Assembly: GCF_000382065.1 (NCBI RefSeq)
Contig: NZ_KB907498.1
Location: forward strand, 1 to 64,000
Source of the DNA: Stenotrophomonas hibiscicola ATCC 19867
GTDB lineage: Bacteria > Pseudomonadota > Gammaproteobacteria > Xanthomonadales > Xanthomonadaceae
Direction: 5' to 3'
DNA: 64,000 nt
Position numbers and translations under genes: made by a program
Part shown: one piece after another, positions 20,039 to 29,068 of the stretch
Numbering within the stretch: position 1 is the first letter of the stretch
How the letters are laid out: every line of letters begins with the position of its first letter
The notes under the pieces: generated by a model
Database searches by the model: none
What the model was told of the DNA's origin: nothing
The model's input: only the letters and a program-made list of their open reading frames with translations

Positions 20039-22078
20039 ATGAACGCGCTGACCGACCGCCAGGCCTGGCTGTTCTCGATCAAGACCTACCTGGCCGCGGT
20101 GGCCGCGCTGTACATCGCCATGGCCGGCAACCTGTCGCGCCCGTACTGGGCGATGGGCACGGTGTACATCGTCAGCCAGCCGCTGCTGGGCCCGACCCGT
20201 GCCAAGGGCGTGTACCGCATCGTCGGCACCCTGGTGGCCGGCCTGGCCACCCTGCTGGTGCTGCCGGCACTGGTGGAAACGCCGCTGGTGCTGAGCGCGG
20301 CGATGTCGATCTGGCTGGCCGGCTGCCTGTTCATGGCCCTGCTCAACCGCGGGCCGCGCGGCTACGCGTTCCTGTTGGCCGGCTACACCACCGCCTTCAT
20401 CGGCTTCCCCGCAGTGACCTCGCCGGAAACCATCTTCGACACGGTGGTGGCGCGCAGCGAGGAGATCATCCTCGGCACGGTGGTGGCGGTGCTGTTCGCC
20501 TCGCTGCTGTTCCCGGCCTCGGTGCGCCCGATGCTGCGCGCCCGCATCGGCAACTGGATGGAGGACGCCGCGCAGTGGTGCCGGCAGATCCTGGAACGTG
20601 GCCGTGCACACGCGCCGCGCAACCGGTTGGCCGCCGATCTGGTGCAGTTCGAGGCATTGATCGAATTCCTGCGCCGCGATGATCCACGCCATGCAGGGTC
20701 GGCGGTATCGATGGAGCGCCTGCGCGAGCGCATGCTGCTGCTGTTGCCGGTGCTGTCCTCGATCGCCGACCGCCTGAGTGCGCTGCGCAGCGATGGCCAG
20801 GCGTTGCCGGAAGGCCTGCCGGAGCTGATCGACGACATCCACGACTGGCTCGACGGGCCGACCAATGCCAGCGAGTACGCCCGCCTGCGCGCGCGCATCA
20901 GTGCGCTGAAGCCGCAGGTGGACCGCGACCTGCAGCACCTGCAGCTGGCCAGCCTGCTGCTGCGCCTGGAAGAACTGGTGGACCTGTGGCAGGACTGCCG
21001 CACCCTGCAGCATGCCATCGACCACGGCACCGCGCCGCTGGACCGCGCGCACTACCGCATCCGCACCGAACGGGTGGCGGCCGACAAGCACGTCGACTAC
21101 GGCATGGCGCTGTTCTCCGCGCTCAGTGCCGGCGTGGCGCTGATGAGCTACTGCGTGCTGTGGATCGCGCTGGGATGGGAAGGCGGCGGCAACGGCGCGA
21201 TGATGGCCGCGGTGACCGCCGCGTTCTTCGCCGCACAGGACGATCCGGCACCGAGCATGGTGTCGTTCCTGGTGTGGGCGATGGTCGCCTCGGTGGTGGC
21301 CGGCGTGTACCTGTTCGGCGTGTTCCCGGCCGTGCACGACTTCGGCCTGCTGGCGCTGGTGCTGGCGGTGGCGTTCCTGCCGTTGGGGCTGCTGTTGCAT
21401 CACCCCAAGAGCGCGCTGTTCGCGCTGCCGCTGACGGTGAACCTGGCCGCGCTGTTGAGCCTGCAGAACACCTACAGCGCCAACATCCAGACCTTCCTCA
21501 ACTCGTCGATCGCGATGTTCATCGGCATTGGCTTTGCAGTGGTGATGACCCGCCTGTTCCGTTCGGTAGGTGCCGAGTGGACCGCACGCCGGCTGGTGCG
21601 GCAGGGCTGGACCACGCTGGCCGAAGCCGCCGAAGGACGCGGCCAGCAGGACCGGCAGCGCTTCGCCGCACGCATGCTCGACCTGCTGGGCCTGCTCGCC
21701 CCGCGCCTGGCGGCGACGCCCGAGGGCAGTGACATCGCCTCGGTGGACATGCTCAACGAGGCGCGCATCGGCCTGAACATCCTGCAGCTGCGCCGTGCAC
21801 GGCTGGAACTGCCCGAGCGCAGCCGTGAGGCGGTCGAGCACATTCTTGAAGAGATCGCCGTGCACTACCGCCGGCAGATCGCTGCGCGCAAACCGATTGT
21901 GGCGGCCGACGCATTGCGCGAGCGGTTGGATACCTCGCTGGGACGGGTCGGCAGCGTGACCGCCTGCAAGGCGCGCGACGAGGCGCTGATGGGCCTGATC
22001 GGCCTGCGCTTCGCGCTGTTCCCGGAGGCGAAGGCGTTGGCGCCGGGATGGGTAGGCGCCGAATCGCCGTCCGTGTAA
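20039..22078 (+). CDS. FUSC-family inner-membrane efflux pump (AaeB/fusaric-acid type)
   Basis: Inner-membrane component of an aromatic-acid exporter. The 679 residues show the FUSC layout: an N-terminal membrane domain (about 15-165), a cytoplasmic region (about 165-355), a second membrane domain (about 360-510) and a C-terminal cytoplasmic region. The gene begins 3 bases after the NodT stop. S. maltophilia carries a known fusaric-acid pump (FuaABC) of this class under a LysR regulator. This operon has a MarR regulator and a DUF1656 gene, so it may instead be an AaeXAB-like paralogue for hydroxybenzoates or phenolics. Confidence 0.88.
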   Translation: MNALTDRQAWLFSIKTYLAAVAALYIAMAGNLSRPYWAMGTVYIVSQPLLGPTRAKGVYRIVGTLVAGLATLLVLPALVETPLVLSAAMSIWLAGCLFMALLNRGPRGYAFLLAGYTTAFIGFPAVTSPETIFDTVVARSEEIILGTVVAVLFASLLFPASVRPMLRARIGNWMEDAAQWCRQILERGRAHAPRNRLAADLVQFEALIEFLRRDDPRHAGSAVSMERLRERMLLLLPVLSSIADRLSALRSDGQALPEGLPELIDDIHDWLDGPTNASEYARLRARISALKPQVDRDLQHLQLASLLLRLEELVDLWQDCRTLQHAIDHGTAPLDRAHYRIRTERVAADKHVDYGMALFSALSAGVALMSYCVLWIALGWEGGGNGAMMAAVTAAFFAAQDDPAPSMVSFLVWAMVASVVAGVYLFGVFPAVHDFGLLALVLAVAFLPLGLLLHHPKSALFALPLTVNLAALLSLQNTYSANIQTFLNSSIAMFIGIGFAVVMTRLFRSVGAEWTARRLVRQGWTTLAEAAEGRGQQDRQRFAARMLDLLGLLAPRLAATPEGSDIASVDMLNEARIGLNILQLRRARLELPERSREAVEHILEEIAVHYRRQIAARKPIVAADALRERLDTSLGRVGSVTACKARDEALMGLIGLRFALFPEAKALAPGWVGAESPSV

Positions 22079-22086
22079 TGCGATCC

Positions 22087-22145
22087 GCCAGGCGCGGCCC
22101 GGCGCTACCATCGTGGCCCGGTAGCGCCGGGCCATGCCCGGCGGC
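22087..22145. repeat. SMAG-type REP pair (GTAGCGCCGGGCC...)
   Basis: A GTAG-headed unit at 22121-22145 (GTAGCGCCGGGCCATGCCCG core) and a partly degenerate opposing copy at 22087-22108. It lies downstream of the FUSC gene. Confidence 0.75.
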
Positions 22146-22172
22146 CACTCGCGATCCCCACAGGACGGTTCA

Positions 22173-22571
22173 ATGAGTTACGACATGATGGTGTTCGACG
22201 CCAGCGCCGCGCCACGCGAGGCGGCGGCCTTCATCGCCTGGTTCGAAAAGCAGACGCAGTGGAACGAGCGCCACGAGTACGACGACCCGGCGGTCAGCAG
22301 CCCGGCGCTGCAGGCGTGGTTTGCGGAGATGGCGCAGGACTTCCCGCCGTTGAACGGCCCATTGAGCAACGACGATGACGACCGCGCCGAGGTGACCGAG
22401 TACAGCATCGGCCGCGAGGTGATCTACGGCGCGTTTGCCTATTCGGTGGCCGAGCGCGCGCACGGCCGCGTGCAGGACCTGGCCGAGAAGCACGGCGTGG
22501 GGTTCTTCGATGTGAGTGCCGATGAAGCGGCGATCGTGTTCCCGGATGGGCTGGTGCTGATCGCGGAATGA
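22173..22571 (+). CDS. hypothetical protein, 132 residues
   Basis: Not recognised. A soluble acidic protein with an N-terminal MSYDMMVFDASAAPRE, an aromatic-rich first half (FIAWFEKQTQW) and the end GVGFFDVSADEAAIVFPDG. No signal peptide or membrane segment. The start at 22173 is chosen over 22134 because 22134 lies inside a REP element. Codon use fits the neighbours. A second small unrecognised gene lies close by on the other strand. The isolated, acidic type recalls immunity-like proteins, but no toxin gene is nearby. Confidence 0.7.
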   Translation: MSYDMMVFDASAAPREAAAFIAWFEKQTQWNERHEYDDPAVSSPALQAWFAEMAQDFPPLNGPLSNDDDDRAEVTEYSIGREVIYGAFAYSVAERAHGRVQDLAEKHGVGFFDVSADEAAIVFPDGLVLIAE

Positions 22572-22642
22572 TGGGGGCGGCAGGGCAACGCCCTGCACCT
22601 GCCGAGGCAACGTCAACGTCAAAAGCGGGTATTCCTTGGGAT

Positions 22643-22744
22643 GGCGGGGTGGGTCCGGTTGAGGGGGACGCCGTCAACCCATCCATGGGGGCTTGGTCGC
22701 GGCATCCATGCCGCTCACACCCCCTCAACCGGACCCATCCCGCC
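22643..22744. repeat. structured intergenic element, copy 2
   Basis: Inverted arms of 25 bases (22643-22667 with 22720-22744, one G-T wobble) enclose a core with GACGCCGTCAACCC, ATGGGGGCTTGG and the inner palindrome GCGGCATCCATGCCGC. The core matches copy 1 at 16318-16413 but both outer and inner stems differ while remaining paired. Confidence 0.7.
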
Positions 22745-22768
22745 TTCGACAGTTTCCTGCGGTCTGCA

Positions 22769-22846
22769 GTAGATCCACGCCATGCGTGGTTGAACGTCGG
22801 AATGATCGAAGTACGCTGTTGTAGAGTCGAGCCATGCTCGACTGCT
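22769..22846. repeat. SMAG-type REPs, two variants
   Basis: Two GTAG-headed palindromes: GTAGATCCACGCCATGCGTG at 22769 and GTAGAGTCGAGCCATGCTCG at 22821. They belong to different sequence variants of the same repeat class and sit just past the end of the leftward hypothetical gene. Confidence 0.7.
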
Positions 22847-22851
22847 TCTGG

Positions 22852-23379
22852 CTAGCGATTGAGGAACAGATCAACCGCTTCATCCGCTTCGTAAGCGGTT
22901 ATCTGCCCAAGCATGCGTGCGACGCCGGTATTGCCGTGGGCCAGCGCAAGCGTTGTCAGCAACGCTGAACTCATGCTTCTGTCATGCGTGTCCAGGATCA
23001 CGCTGGCAGCAAAGCGCGCGAGGCACTGAAGCGATTCTGAGTAGTGCGGCTCCAGAAATTCAGGGAGCTCGATATCAGCTTCCCTTCGCTCGATCTCGAT
23101 TGTGATCGGCAGCCCAACGAAGTCGAACATCAGGAGCTCTGGCTGCCGCCGAAGCGCATCAACAATATGCGGCACCGCCGCGAACGAAGCGCTGTAGACG
23201 TCCCCTTGATGGCACAGGCTGCTCCACAACTCGTGCCAAGTGTCCTCGATCGGATCGTCTTCGGATCTTTCGTTTTTCGGGATACTGAGATTGGCCAGCA
23301 ACTCCGGAATGTCATCCGCAGCCCCGTAGGCATGCTGCAGTTCGGCCCATCGTGGGTCATCCAGAGCGATAAGGGCCAT
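22852..23379 (-). CDS. hypothetical protein, 175 residues
   Basis: Not recognised with certainty. An acidic helical protein opening DDPRWAELQHAYGAADDIPELL, with ELWSSLCHQGDVYSASFAAVPHIVDAL in the middle. The latter resembles a family of stand-alone proteins seen in many bacteria, sometimes beside toxin-immunity loci. That link is a memory of sequence pattern, not a tested match. There is no signal peptide. The region is lower in GC than its neighbours, and with the other unknown gene it forms a small accessory-looking patch between the efflux operon and recD. AGGAA precedes the start. Confidence 0.7.
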   Translation of the reverse strand: MALIALDDPRWAELQHAYGAADDIPELLANLSIPKNERSEDDPIEDTWHELWSSLCHQGDVYSASFAAVPHIVDALRRQPELLMFDFVGLPITIEIERREADIELPEFLEPHYSESLQCLARFAASVILDTHDRSMSSALLTTLALAHGNTGVARMLGQITAYEADEAVDLFLNR

Positions 23380-23510
23380 GTGCCGGTTCCTGTGTCGTGG
23401 GGTAGCAACGCAGGATAGGTAGCGCCGACGGCGTCATCAAAGGGCAAATTCGACATCGGGGCGACCGGGGTCAGAGCCCATTCCCAGTGGGAACGGGATC
23501 CGCCCCCCGT

Positions 23511-25391
23511 TCAGAACAACTGGCCCTGCACCGTGGGCTGTTCGATGCGCGCCGGTGCTTCGGCCACTGCTTCCGCACCCAGCCGCCAGGCCAGGCCACC
23601 CAACCGGCTGGCGTGGCGTTTCAATGCGGCCTGCAGCACGTCGGCGCTGCCGGCCACATGCAGCACCTGGCGGGCGCGGGTCAGGCCGGTGTAGACCAGC
23701 TCGCGCGACAGCACGCGGCTGTCCTGGCGCGGCAGCTGCAACCACACTTCATCGAACTCCGAGCCCTGTGCCTTGTGCACGGTCATCGCAAAGGCGCTTT
23801 CGTGCGCGGGCAGCGCGGCCGGGTGGAAGGCGCGCGGCTGGTCGACGCTGTCGCCGGGGAACCAGGCCACCATCGCGCCGCTGCCATCGCGCAGGCAGAT
23901 GCCGATATCGCCGTTGAACAGGCGGTGCCGGTAGCTGTTCTCCGTGACCAGCAGCAGGCGGCCCTGGAAGTAGCCCGGGGTGTTGCCTGCCAGCAGCGGT
24001 TCGATACGGCTGTTGAGCCCGCGCGCGCCCTGCGGGCCTTCGCGCAATGCGGTCAGCACGCGCAGGCGCCCGGCCTGCTGCAGGGCACTTACCGGATCAG
24101 CGGCCTCGGCCAGCGCGCGCCAGTGGCCGAGCAGATGCTCGCGTTGGCCACGCAATGGATCGGCTTCGCCTTCATGGAAATGCACGCCAGCCAGTGAACC
24201 GCCACGCAGCAGCTGCAATGCGGTGCTGCTGTCGCCTTCGCGCACGGCATGCGCCAGCGGCGCCAGGTCCAGCGCATCACTCTGACGGTAACTGCGCTGC
24301 AGCTGCACGCGGCGGCCAGCAAAGGCGCGTGGTGCCGCCTGCGGCTGCAAGGTGGCCGGCGCCAGCAGACCATGCAGTGCCTGCGCGTCGTCGGCGCGGG
24401 TGCCGATGCCATCGCCGCTGGCGCGCAGGATCGCGCTGAGTACGTCGCCGGCTTCCACCGACGGCAGCTGGTCCGGGTCGCCGAGCAGGATCAGCCGGGT
24501 GCCACTGGCGATCGCATCGACCAGCTTGGCCATCATCGGCAGATCGATCATCGAGGCTTCGTCGACCACCACCACATCCACCGGCAGCGGGTTGTCGGCG
24601 TGGTGACGGAAGCGCGGTGAATCGGGAATCACGCCGAGCAGGCGATGCAGGGTGGTGCCGGTACCGGGCAGCGCCGTACACAACGCCGGGTCCAGTCCTT
24701 GTTCCTGCAGCCGTTGCACGGCCACGCGCAGGCTCTCGGCCATGCGCTCGGCTGCGCGACCGGTGGGCGCGGCCAACGCCACCTCGGGCAGCGGTTGGCC
24801 AGCATGCCGGGCCTGCGCCGTCAGCAGCAGCAACAGGCGTGCGATGGTGGTGGTCTTGCCGGTGCCGGGGCCGCCGGTGACCAGCGCCAGCGGATGGCGC
24901 AGGGTCACGCCGGCGGCGCGTGCCTGGTGGTCCTCGCCGCCCAATGCCTGCGGGAACAGCTGCGCGAACAGCGGTGCCAGCGCGGCCATGTCCGGCGGCG
25001 GCAGCGGATGCCGGCCGATGCGCTGCAGCCCGGCCGCCAGCTGCCGCTCGTACTCGCGGTAGCGGCGCAGGTAGAGCAGGCCGTTTTCCAGCACCAGCGG
25101 CGCATCCTCGGCGATGGTGTCGGACTGCTCGGGTGTCGCCACCCACGGCGATGCACGCAGCTGTGCCAGCCAGTCGTGCGCGGCAGGCCACTCGGGCACG
25201 CCTTCCAGCAGCCGCTGCGGTTGTGCCGGATCGAACGCGGCGTGGCCCTGCGATACCGCCAGCGAGGCCAGCGCCGCCGCCAGCGCCACACTCTCGGGCG
25301 TGTCGTCGCGCAGCCGCTGCAGGCTGGTCGCCAACGCGTGATCAAGGGTGCGCAGCTGGCCCTTCTGGTGCAGTTCCTTCAGCAGGCTCAT
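23511..25391 (-). CDS. recD: exodeoxyribonuclease V alpha chain (RecD)
   Basis: 5'-3' helicase subunit of RecBCD, 626 residues. Walker A is VTGGPGTGKTTT (171-182); the SF1 motifs VVVVDEASMIDLPMM and LILLGDPDQLPSVEAGDVL follow, and MTVHKAQGSEFDEV is near the C-terminus. Its start overlaps the recB stop by 4 bases. It is the last gene of the recC-recB-recD operon. The complex unwinds and resects double-strand ends and degrades foreign linear DNA. Confidence 0.95.
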   Translation of the reverse strand: MSLLKELHQKGQLRTLDHALATSLQRLRDDTPESVALAAALASLAVSQGHAAFDPAQPQRLLEGVPEWPAAHDWLAQLRASPWVATPEQSDTIAEDAPLVLENGLLYLRRYREYERQLAAGLQRIGRHPLPPPDMAALAPLFAQLFPQALGGEDHQARAAGVTLRHPLALVTGGPGTGKTTTIARLLLLLTAQARHAGQPLPEVALAAPTGRAAERMAESLRVAVQRLQEQGLDPALCTALPGTGTTLHRLLGVIPDSPRFRHHADNPLPVDVVVVDEASMIDLPMMAKLVDAIASGTRLILLGDPDQLPSVEAGDVLSAILRASGDGIGTRADDAQALHGLLAPATLQPQAAPRAFAGRRVQLQRSYRQSDALDLAPLAHAVREGDSSTALQLLRGGSLAGVHFHEGEADPLRGQREHLLGHWRALAEAADPVSALQQAGRLRVLTALREGPQGARGLNSRIEPLLAGNTPGYFQGRLLLVTENSYRHRLFNGDIGICLRDGSGAMVAWFPGDSVDQPRAFHPAALPAHESAFAMTVHKAQGSEFDEVWLQLPRQDSRVLSRELVYTGLTRARQVLHVAGSADVLQAALKRHASRLGGLAWRLGAEAVAEAPARIEQPTVQGQLF

Positions 25392-28300
25392 GCGCTGGCT
25401 CCACGGGCACGTGCGGCCAGTTCGGCCTGGGTCTGTTCGCCACCTGCGAACAGCGCGTCGAGTGCATCCACCAGCGCGAACGGGAAGCGGTCCACATGCA
25501 CGCCGTTGCCGGTAGCATCCAGGCCGCGGCAGAACAGGTAGCGGATGCCCCCCATGTCGCGCTCGTAATCGTAGGCCGCGCCCAGACGGAAGCGCAGCCA
25601 GCGATGCAGGGCCACGGTGTAGATCAGCGCCTGCAGATCGTATTCGCTGTGGCGCATGGCAATGGCCAGCAGGTCCGGGCTGTAGCCGGGCAGGCGGTTG
25701 GACTTGTAGTCGAGCACATACCAGCGACCGTCGCGCACGTAGGTCAGGTCGATCATGCCGGTCATCAGCCCTTCCAGGCGGCGGCGCTGGCCGAAGCCTC
25801 GACGACCACTGGAAATGCCGTGCGCATGCAGCACCTGCAGCAGGGCCGGCACCGTGGTTGGTTCGATGGCGAAATGGAAGTCGATTTCGGCGCGGCGCTC
25901 GCCTTCTCCCAGGCTGTGCAGCGCGCCGCCTTCGGGCAGCGGCACGGTCAGGGTGTGGCCAACCAGCGGCACCAGCACCGCCACGCCGTCGTCCAGGTCG
26001 ACGTCGGCATAGCCTTCGTCGTGCAGCGCCTTGCGCAGTACCTCGGCCTGCCCCTCGGGCGCTTCCAGGCCCGGCTGCCAGTCACCCCATGCGGCGAAGT
26101 CGACGTTCTCCATTGCCTCATGCAGCACGTTACCGAAGCGGCTGCCCATGAAACGCGGATCAAGCGGTGCACTGTCTTCGGCGGACGCGGTGGGTTCGGG
26201 CAGGGCCGGTTCCAGTGGCAGCTCCGGGCCGGCCGGTTCATCGGCCGCCGGTGCCGGCAGCTCGGTGGCGGCCGCTTCAATATCACTGCCAGCGCCCGCA
26301 TCGGCATGCGCCAGCTGGGTGAAGCTGTACACCCACCAGTCGTGCGGCACGCGCCGGGTCAGTGCACGCACCGCCGGAAGGTCACCTTCCACTTCGGCCG
26401 CCAGCTGCGGCAGCGCGGCCGGTGCATCACTGTCATCGATGTGCACATCGGCGTGTGCGCGCAGCGCCTGCAGGTCGCCCAGCAGCGGCGCCAGACGCGT
26501 CTTGCCCAGCCCGGCCAGATCACCCACGGCGATCCACAGCGCATGCTCGGCGCGGGTCAGTCCCACATACAGCAGGCGTGCATCTTCGGCACGCTGCTCG
26601 CGTTCGCGCTGCGCCGTAGCTGCTTCCCAGGCCTCGTCCTTGTCCAGCTTCCAGTGCAGCTGGCGCTGGCCGCCCACATGCACCGTGCAGTGCGAGGCCG
26701 TGTTCGGTGCGCCGCCGTCGATGCCGACGAAGGGCAGGAACACCAGCGGATACTCCAGGCCCTTGCTCTTGTGCAGGGTGATGATCTGCACGCGGCGCGC
26801 ATCCGATTCCAGGCGCAGCAGCTGCTGCTCGTCATCCTGGTCGGCGCTGGCCATCTGCCCCTGCAACCAGTCCAGCAGCCCGTGCATGCCCAGCGCCTGC
26901 GCGGAGGCTTCCTGCAGCAGTTCACCCAGCTGCAGGTAATTGGTGAGGCGGCGCTCGCCATCGATCAGCGCCAGCAGACGCTCGCCCTGCGCGGCACAGA
27001 CATCGGCGATCACCGCGAACGGCCCGCCGCGCTGCCAGCGCTCTCGCCAGTGCAGCAGCTGCGCCTGGAACCCGCGTTGCAGGTCGCCGTCGCGTTCCAT
27101 CGCCGCAATCGCACTTGCGCGCTGGCCGAGCAGTACCGTGGCCAGCGCTGCGCGCAGGCGGCCCTCGTCGGCCGGTTGCAGCAGTGCCAGCAGCAGCGCA
27201 CGCAGATCACGCGCTTCAGGCGTGGAAAACAGGCTCTGTTTGCCGGCTGCCACTGCCGGAATGCCGACCGCGGCCAGTGCGCGCTGCACCAGGGTGGCCT
27301 CGCGATGCGAGCGCACCAGCACCGCGATGTCACCGGGCTGCACCGGGCGCCCACGCAACACGGCATTGCCCGCACGCGCCTCGACCAGGATCTGGTGAAT
27401 CGCGGCCACGCAGGCCTGGGTCGCCGCATCGCGCGAGGCATCGGCGCTCATCGCCTTGTCACCGCCACTGCGCAGCACGCGCAGGGTGAGCGCCGCGGCG
27501 GCATGGCCGTCGCGCTGGTAGTCCGCATCGCTGCGCACACCACCGGGCCGCACCGGCTCGAACTGGATGTCGCGTTCGAGGAAGGCGTCTTCGCCAGCGT
27601 TGTCGTACAGCGCCTGCAGCGCGCGCAGCACAGCGGGTCGCGAGCGGAAGTTCTGGTCCAGTACCGGCGCCTGCTGCGCCACCTGCTTGGCCTTCAGGTA
27701 AGTGTGGATATCACCGCCGCGGAAACCGTAGATCGCCTGCTTGGGGTCGCCGATCAGGAACAACGCCGGTGCCAGGCCCAGCTCGCGCACCTCCGGCGAA
27801 TCACCGAACACGGTGTGGAAGATGCCCCACTGGCGATCGTCGGTATCCTGGAACTCATCAACCAGCGCGATGCGGTACTGCGCGCGCAGCTGCCTGACCA
27901 GCGTCAGTCGCTGCGGGCCTTCCAGGGCGAGCGCTACGCCATCGATCAGATCGTCGTAGGTCTGCACCCGGCGGACGCGCTTCAGTGCCTGCAGCCGCTG
28001 CGTGGCGTCGGCGCGAAGCGCGTGCAGGAAATTCAATGCGGTGGCACGCAACCAGGCATCGCGTTCGGCCAGCAGCACGACATAGCGCGCCAACGGTGCC
28101 TGCAATGGCGACGACGGCGTGCGCTCGGCGAATTTCTTGTTGGTCTTGGTGGCCAACGCCTCCGGCAGCAGCGCCGGCAGGCGTTCGCTGATCAGCAGCT
28201 CGCGCGGGTCGGCGCGCTCGGCCCAGGCCAACAGCTGCCGGCCCAGCGGATGCAGCCAGCCCAGCTTGTAGGACACGCCGTTGAGCCACTTGTTGTCGAC

Positions 28301-29068
28301 CGCATCGCAGAGGTCGATGAAGAACTGCTCGCCGTGTTCGCGCACGCGTGCAGACAGCTCTTCCGCCGCTCCCTGCAGGGCCGTATGCGGATCGGGCAAC
28401 GCCACCGGCTGCGGCAACGGATGCAGTGGCGGCGCGGCCAGCAGCGCGCGCAGATCGGCGGCCAGCGCGTCCGGGTTGGACCACAGCCAGGTCAGCGGCT
28501 CCAGCGTGGCCGGGTCATTGGCATGCACGCGCCATAGATCCGCTGCCAGTTCCTCCAGCAGCTCGCGGTCACTGGCCAGCAGTTCCGGCGGGTCGAAGGT
28601 ATGGCCGCTTTCCAGCGCATGCTCGCGCAGCACGCGGGTGCAGAAGCCGTGGATGGTGAAGATGGACGCCAGGTCGATCTCGTCTGCGGCCACCTGCAGG
28701 CGGCGTTTCAATGCGCCGGCGCTTTCGCTGCCCTCGTGCAGATGACGCTGCAGCACCGCGCGGGTGAGGCGCACGTCTGGCGCTTCGCCCTCGTCCCGTT
28801 CCAGATCGACCAGGCGTGCGGCCAGCGCCAGGCGCTCGCGTATGCGCTTGCGCAGTTCCTGGGTGGCGGCGTCGGTGAAAGTCACTGCCAGGATCTGGCC
28901 GATGCGCAGGCCCTGCTCCACCACCAGGCGGGTGAACAGCGTGGCCAGGGTGAAGGTCTTACCGGTGCCGGCGCTGGCTTCGATGAGGCGGATGCCGTCC
29001 AGCGGCAGGGCCAGGTAGGGATCACGGCTGAGGGATTCGATGCCGTCTTCGGCCATGGCGGTGTTCAT
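25388..29068 (-). CDS. recB: exodeoxyribonuclease V beta chain (RecB)
   Basis: 3'-5' helicase and nuclease subunit of RecBCD, 1226 residues. Walker A is IEASAGTGKTFTLATLF (Lys37); UvrD-like motifs follow, including LVDEFQDTDDRQWGIF and LIGDPKQAIYGFRGGD. The C-terminal nuclease active site has VLDYKSN (Asp1120, Lys1122). The start ATG 29068 is chosen over an upstream frame to 29209 because it overlaps the recC stop by 4 bases and leaves the normal N-terminus. The long opposite-strand frame here is a high-GC artefact. Confidence 0.95.
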   Translation of the reverse strand: MNTAMAEDGIESLSRDPYLALPLDGIRLIEASAGTGKTFTLATLFTRLVVEQGLRIGQILAVTFTDAATQELRKRIRERLALAARLVDLERDEGEAPDVRLTRAVLQRHLHEGSESAGALKRRLQVAADEIDLASIFTIHGFCTRVLREHALESGHTFDPPELLASDRELLEELAADLWRVHANDPATLEPLTWLWSNPDALAADLRALLAAPPLHPLPQPVALPDPHTALQGAAEELSARVREHGEQFFIDLCDAVDNKWLNGVSYKLGWLHPLGRQLLAWAERADPRELLISERLPALLPEALATKTNKKFAERTPSSPLQAPLARYVVLLAERDAWLRATALNFLHALRADATQRLQALKRVRRVQTYDDLIDGVALALEGPQRLTLVRQLRAQYRIALVDEFQDTDDRQWGIFHTVFGDSPEVRELGLAPALFLIGDPKQAIYGFRGGDIHTYLKAKQVAQQAPVLDQNFRSRPAVLRALQALYDNAGEDAFLERDIQFEPVRPGGVRSDADYQRDGHAAAALTLRVLRSGGDKAMSADASRDAATQACVAAIHQILVEARAGNAVLRGRPVQPGDIAVLVRSHREATLVQRALAAVGIPAVAAGKQSLFSTPEARDLRALLLALLQPADEGRLRAALATVLLGQRASAIAAMERDGDLQRGFQAQLLHWRERWQRGGPFAVIADVCAAQGERLLALIDGERRLTNYLQLGELLQEASAQALGMHGLLDWLQGQMASADQDDEQQLLRLESDARRVQIITLHKSKGLEYPLVFLPFVGIDGGAPNTASHCTVHVGGQRQLHWKLDKDEAWEAATAQREREQRAEDARLLYVGLTRAEHALWIAVGDLAGLGKTRLAPLLGDLQALRAHADVHIDDSDAPAALPQLAAEVEGDLPAVRALTRRVPHDWWVYSFTQLAHADAGAGSDIEAAATELPAPAADEPAGPELPLEPALPEPTASAEDSAPLDPRFMGSRFGNVLHEAMENVDFAAWGDWQPGLEAPEGQAEVLRKALHDEGYADVDLDDGVAVLVPLVGHTLTVPLPEGGALHSLGEGERRAEIDFHFAIEPTTVPALLQVLHAHGISSGRRGFGQRRRLEGLMTGMIDLTYVRDGRWYVLDYKSNRLPGYSPDLLAIAMRHSEYDLQALIYTVALHRWLRFRLGAAYDYERDMGGIRYLFCRGLDATGNGVHVDRFPFALVDALDALFAGGEQTQAELAARARGASA

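Noticed and set aside
19946..22135. A 729-codon open frame opposite the FUSC gene
   Set aside because: His/Gln/Arg-rich mirror frame without motifs; the plus-strand FUSC gene explains the region.
24920..28537. A 1205-codon open frame opposite recD/recB
   Set aside because: Covers two strongly supported genes on the other strand; its translation has no domain features.
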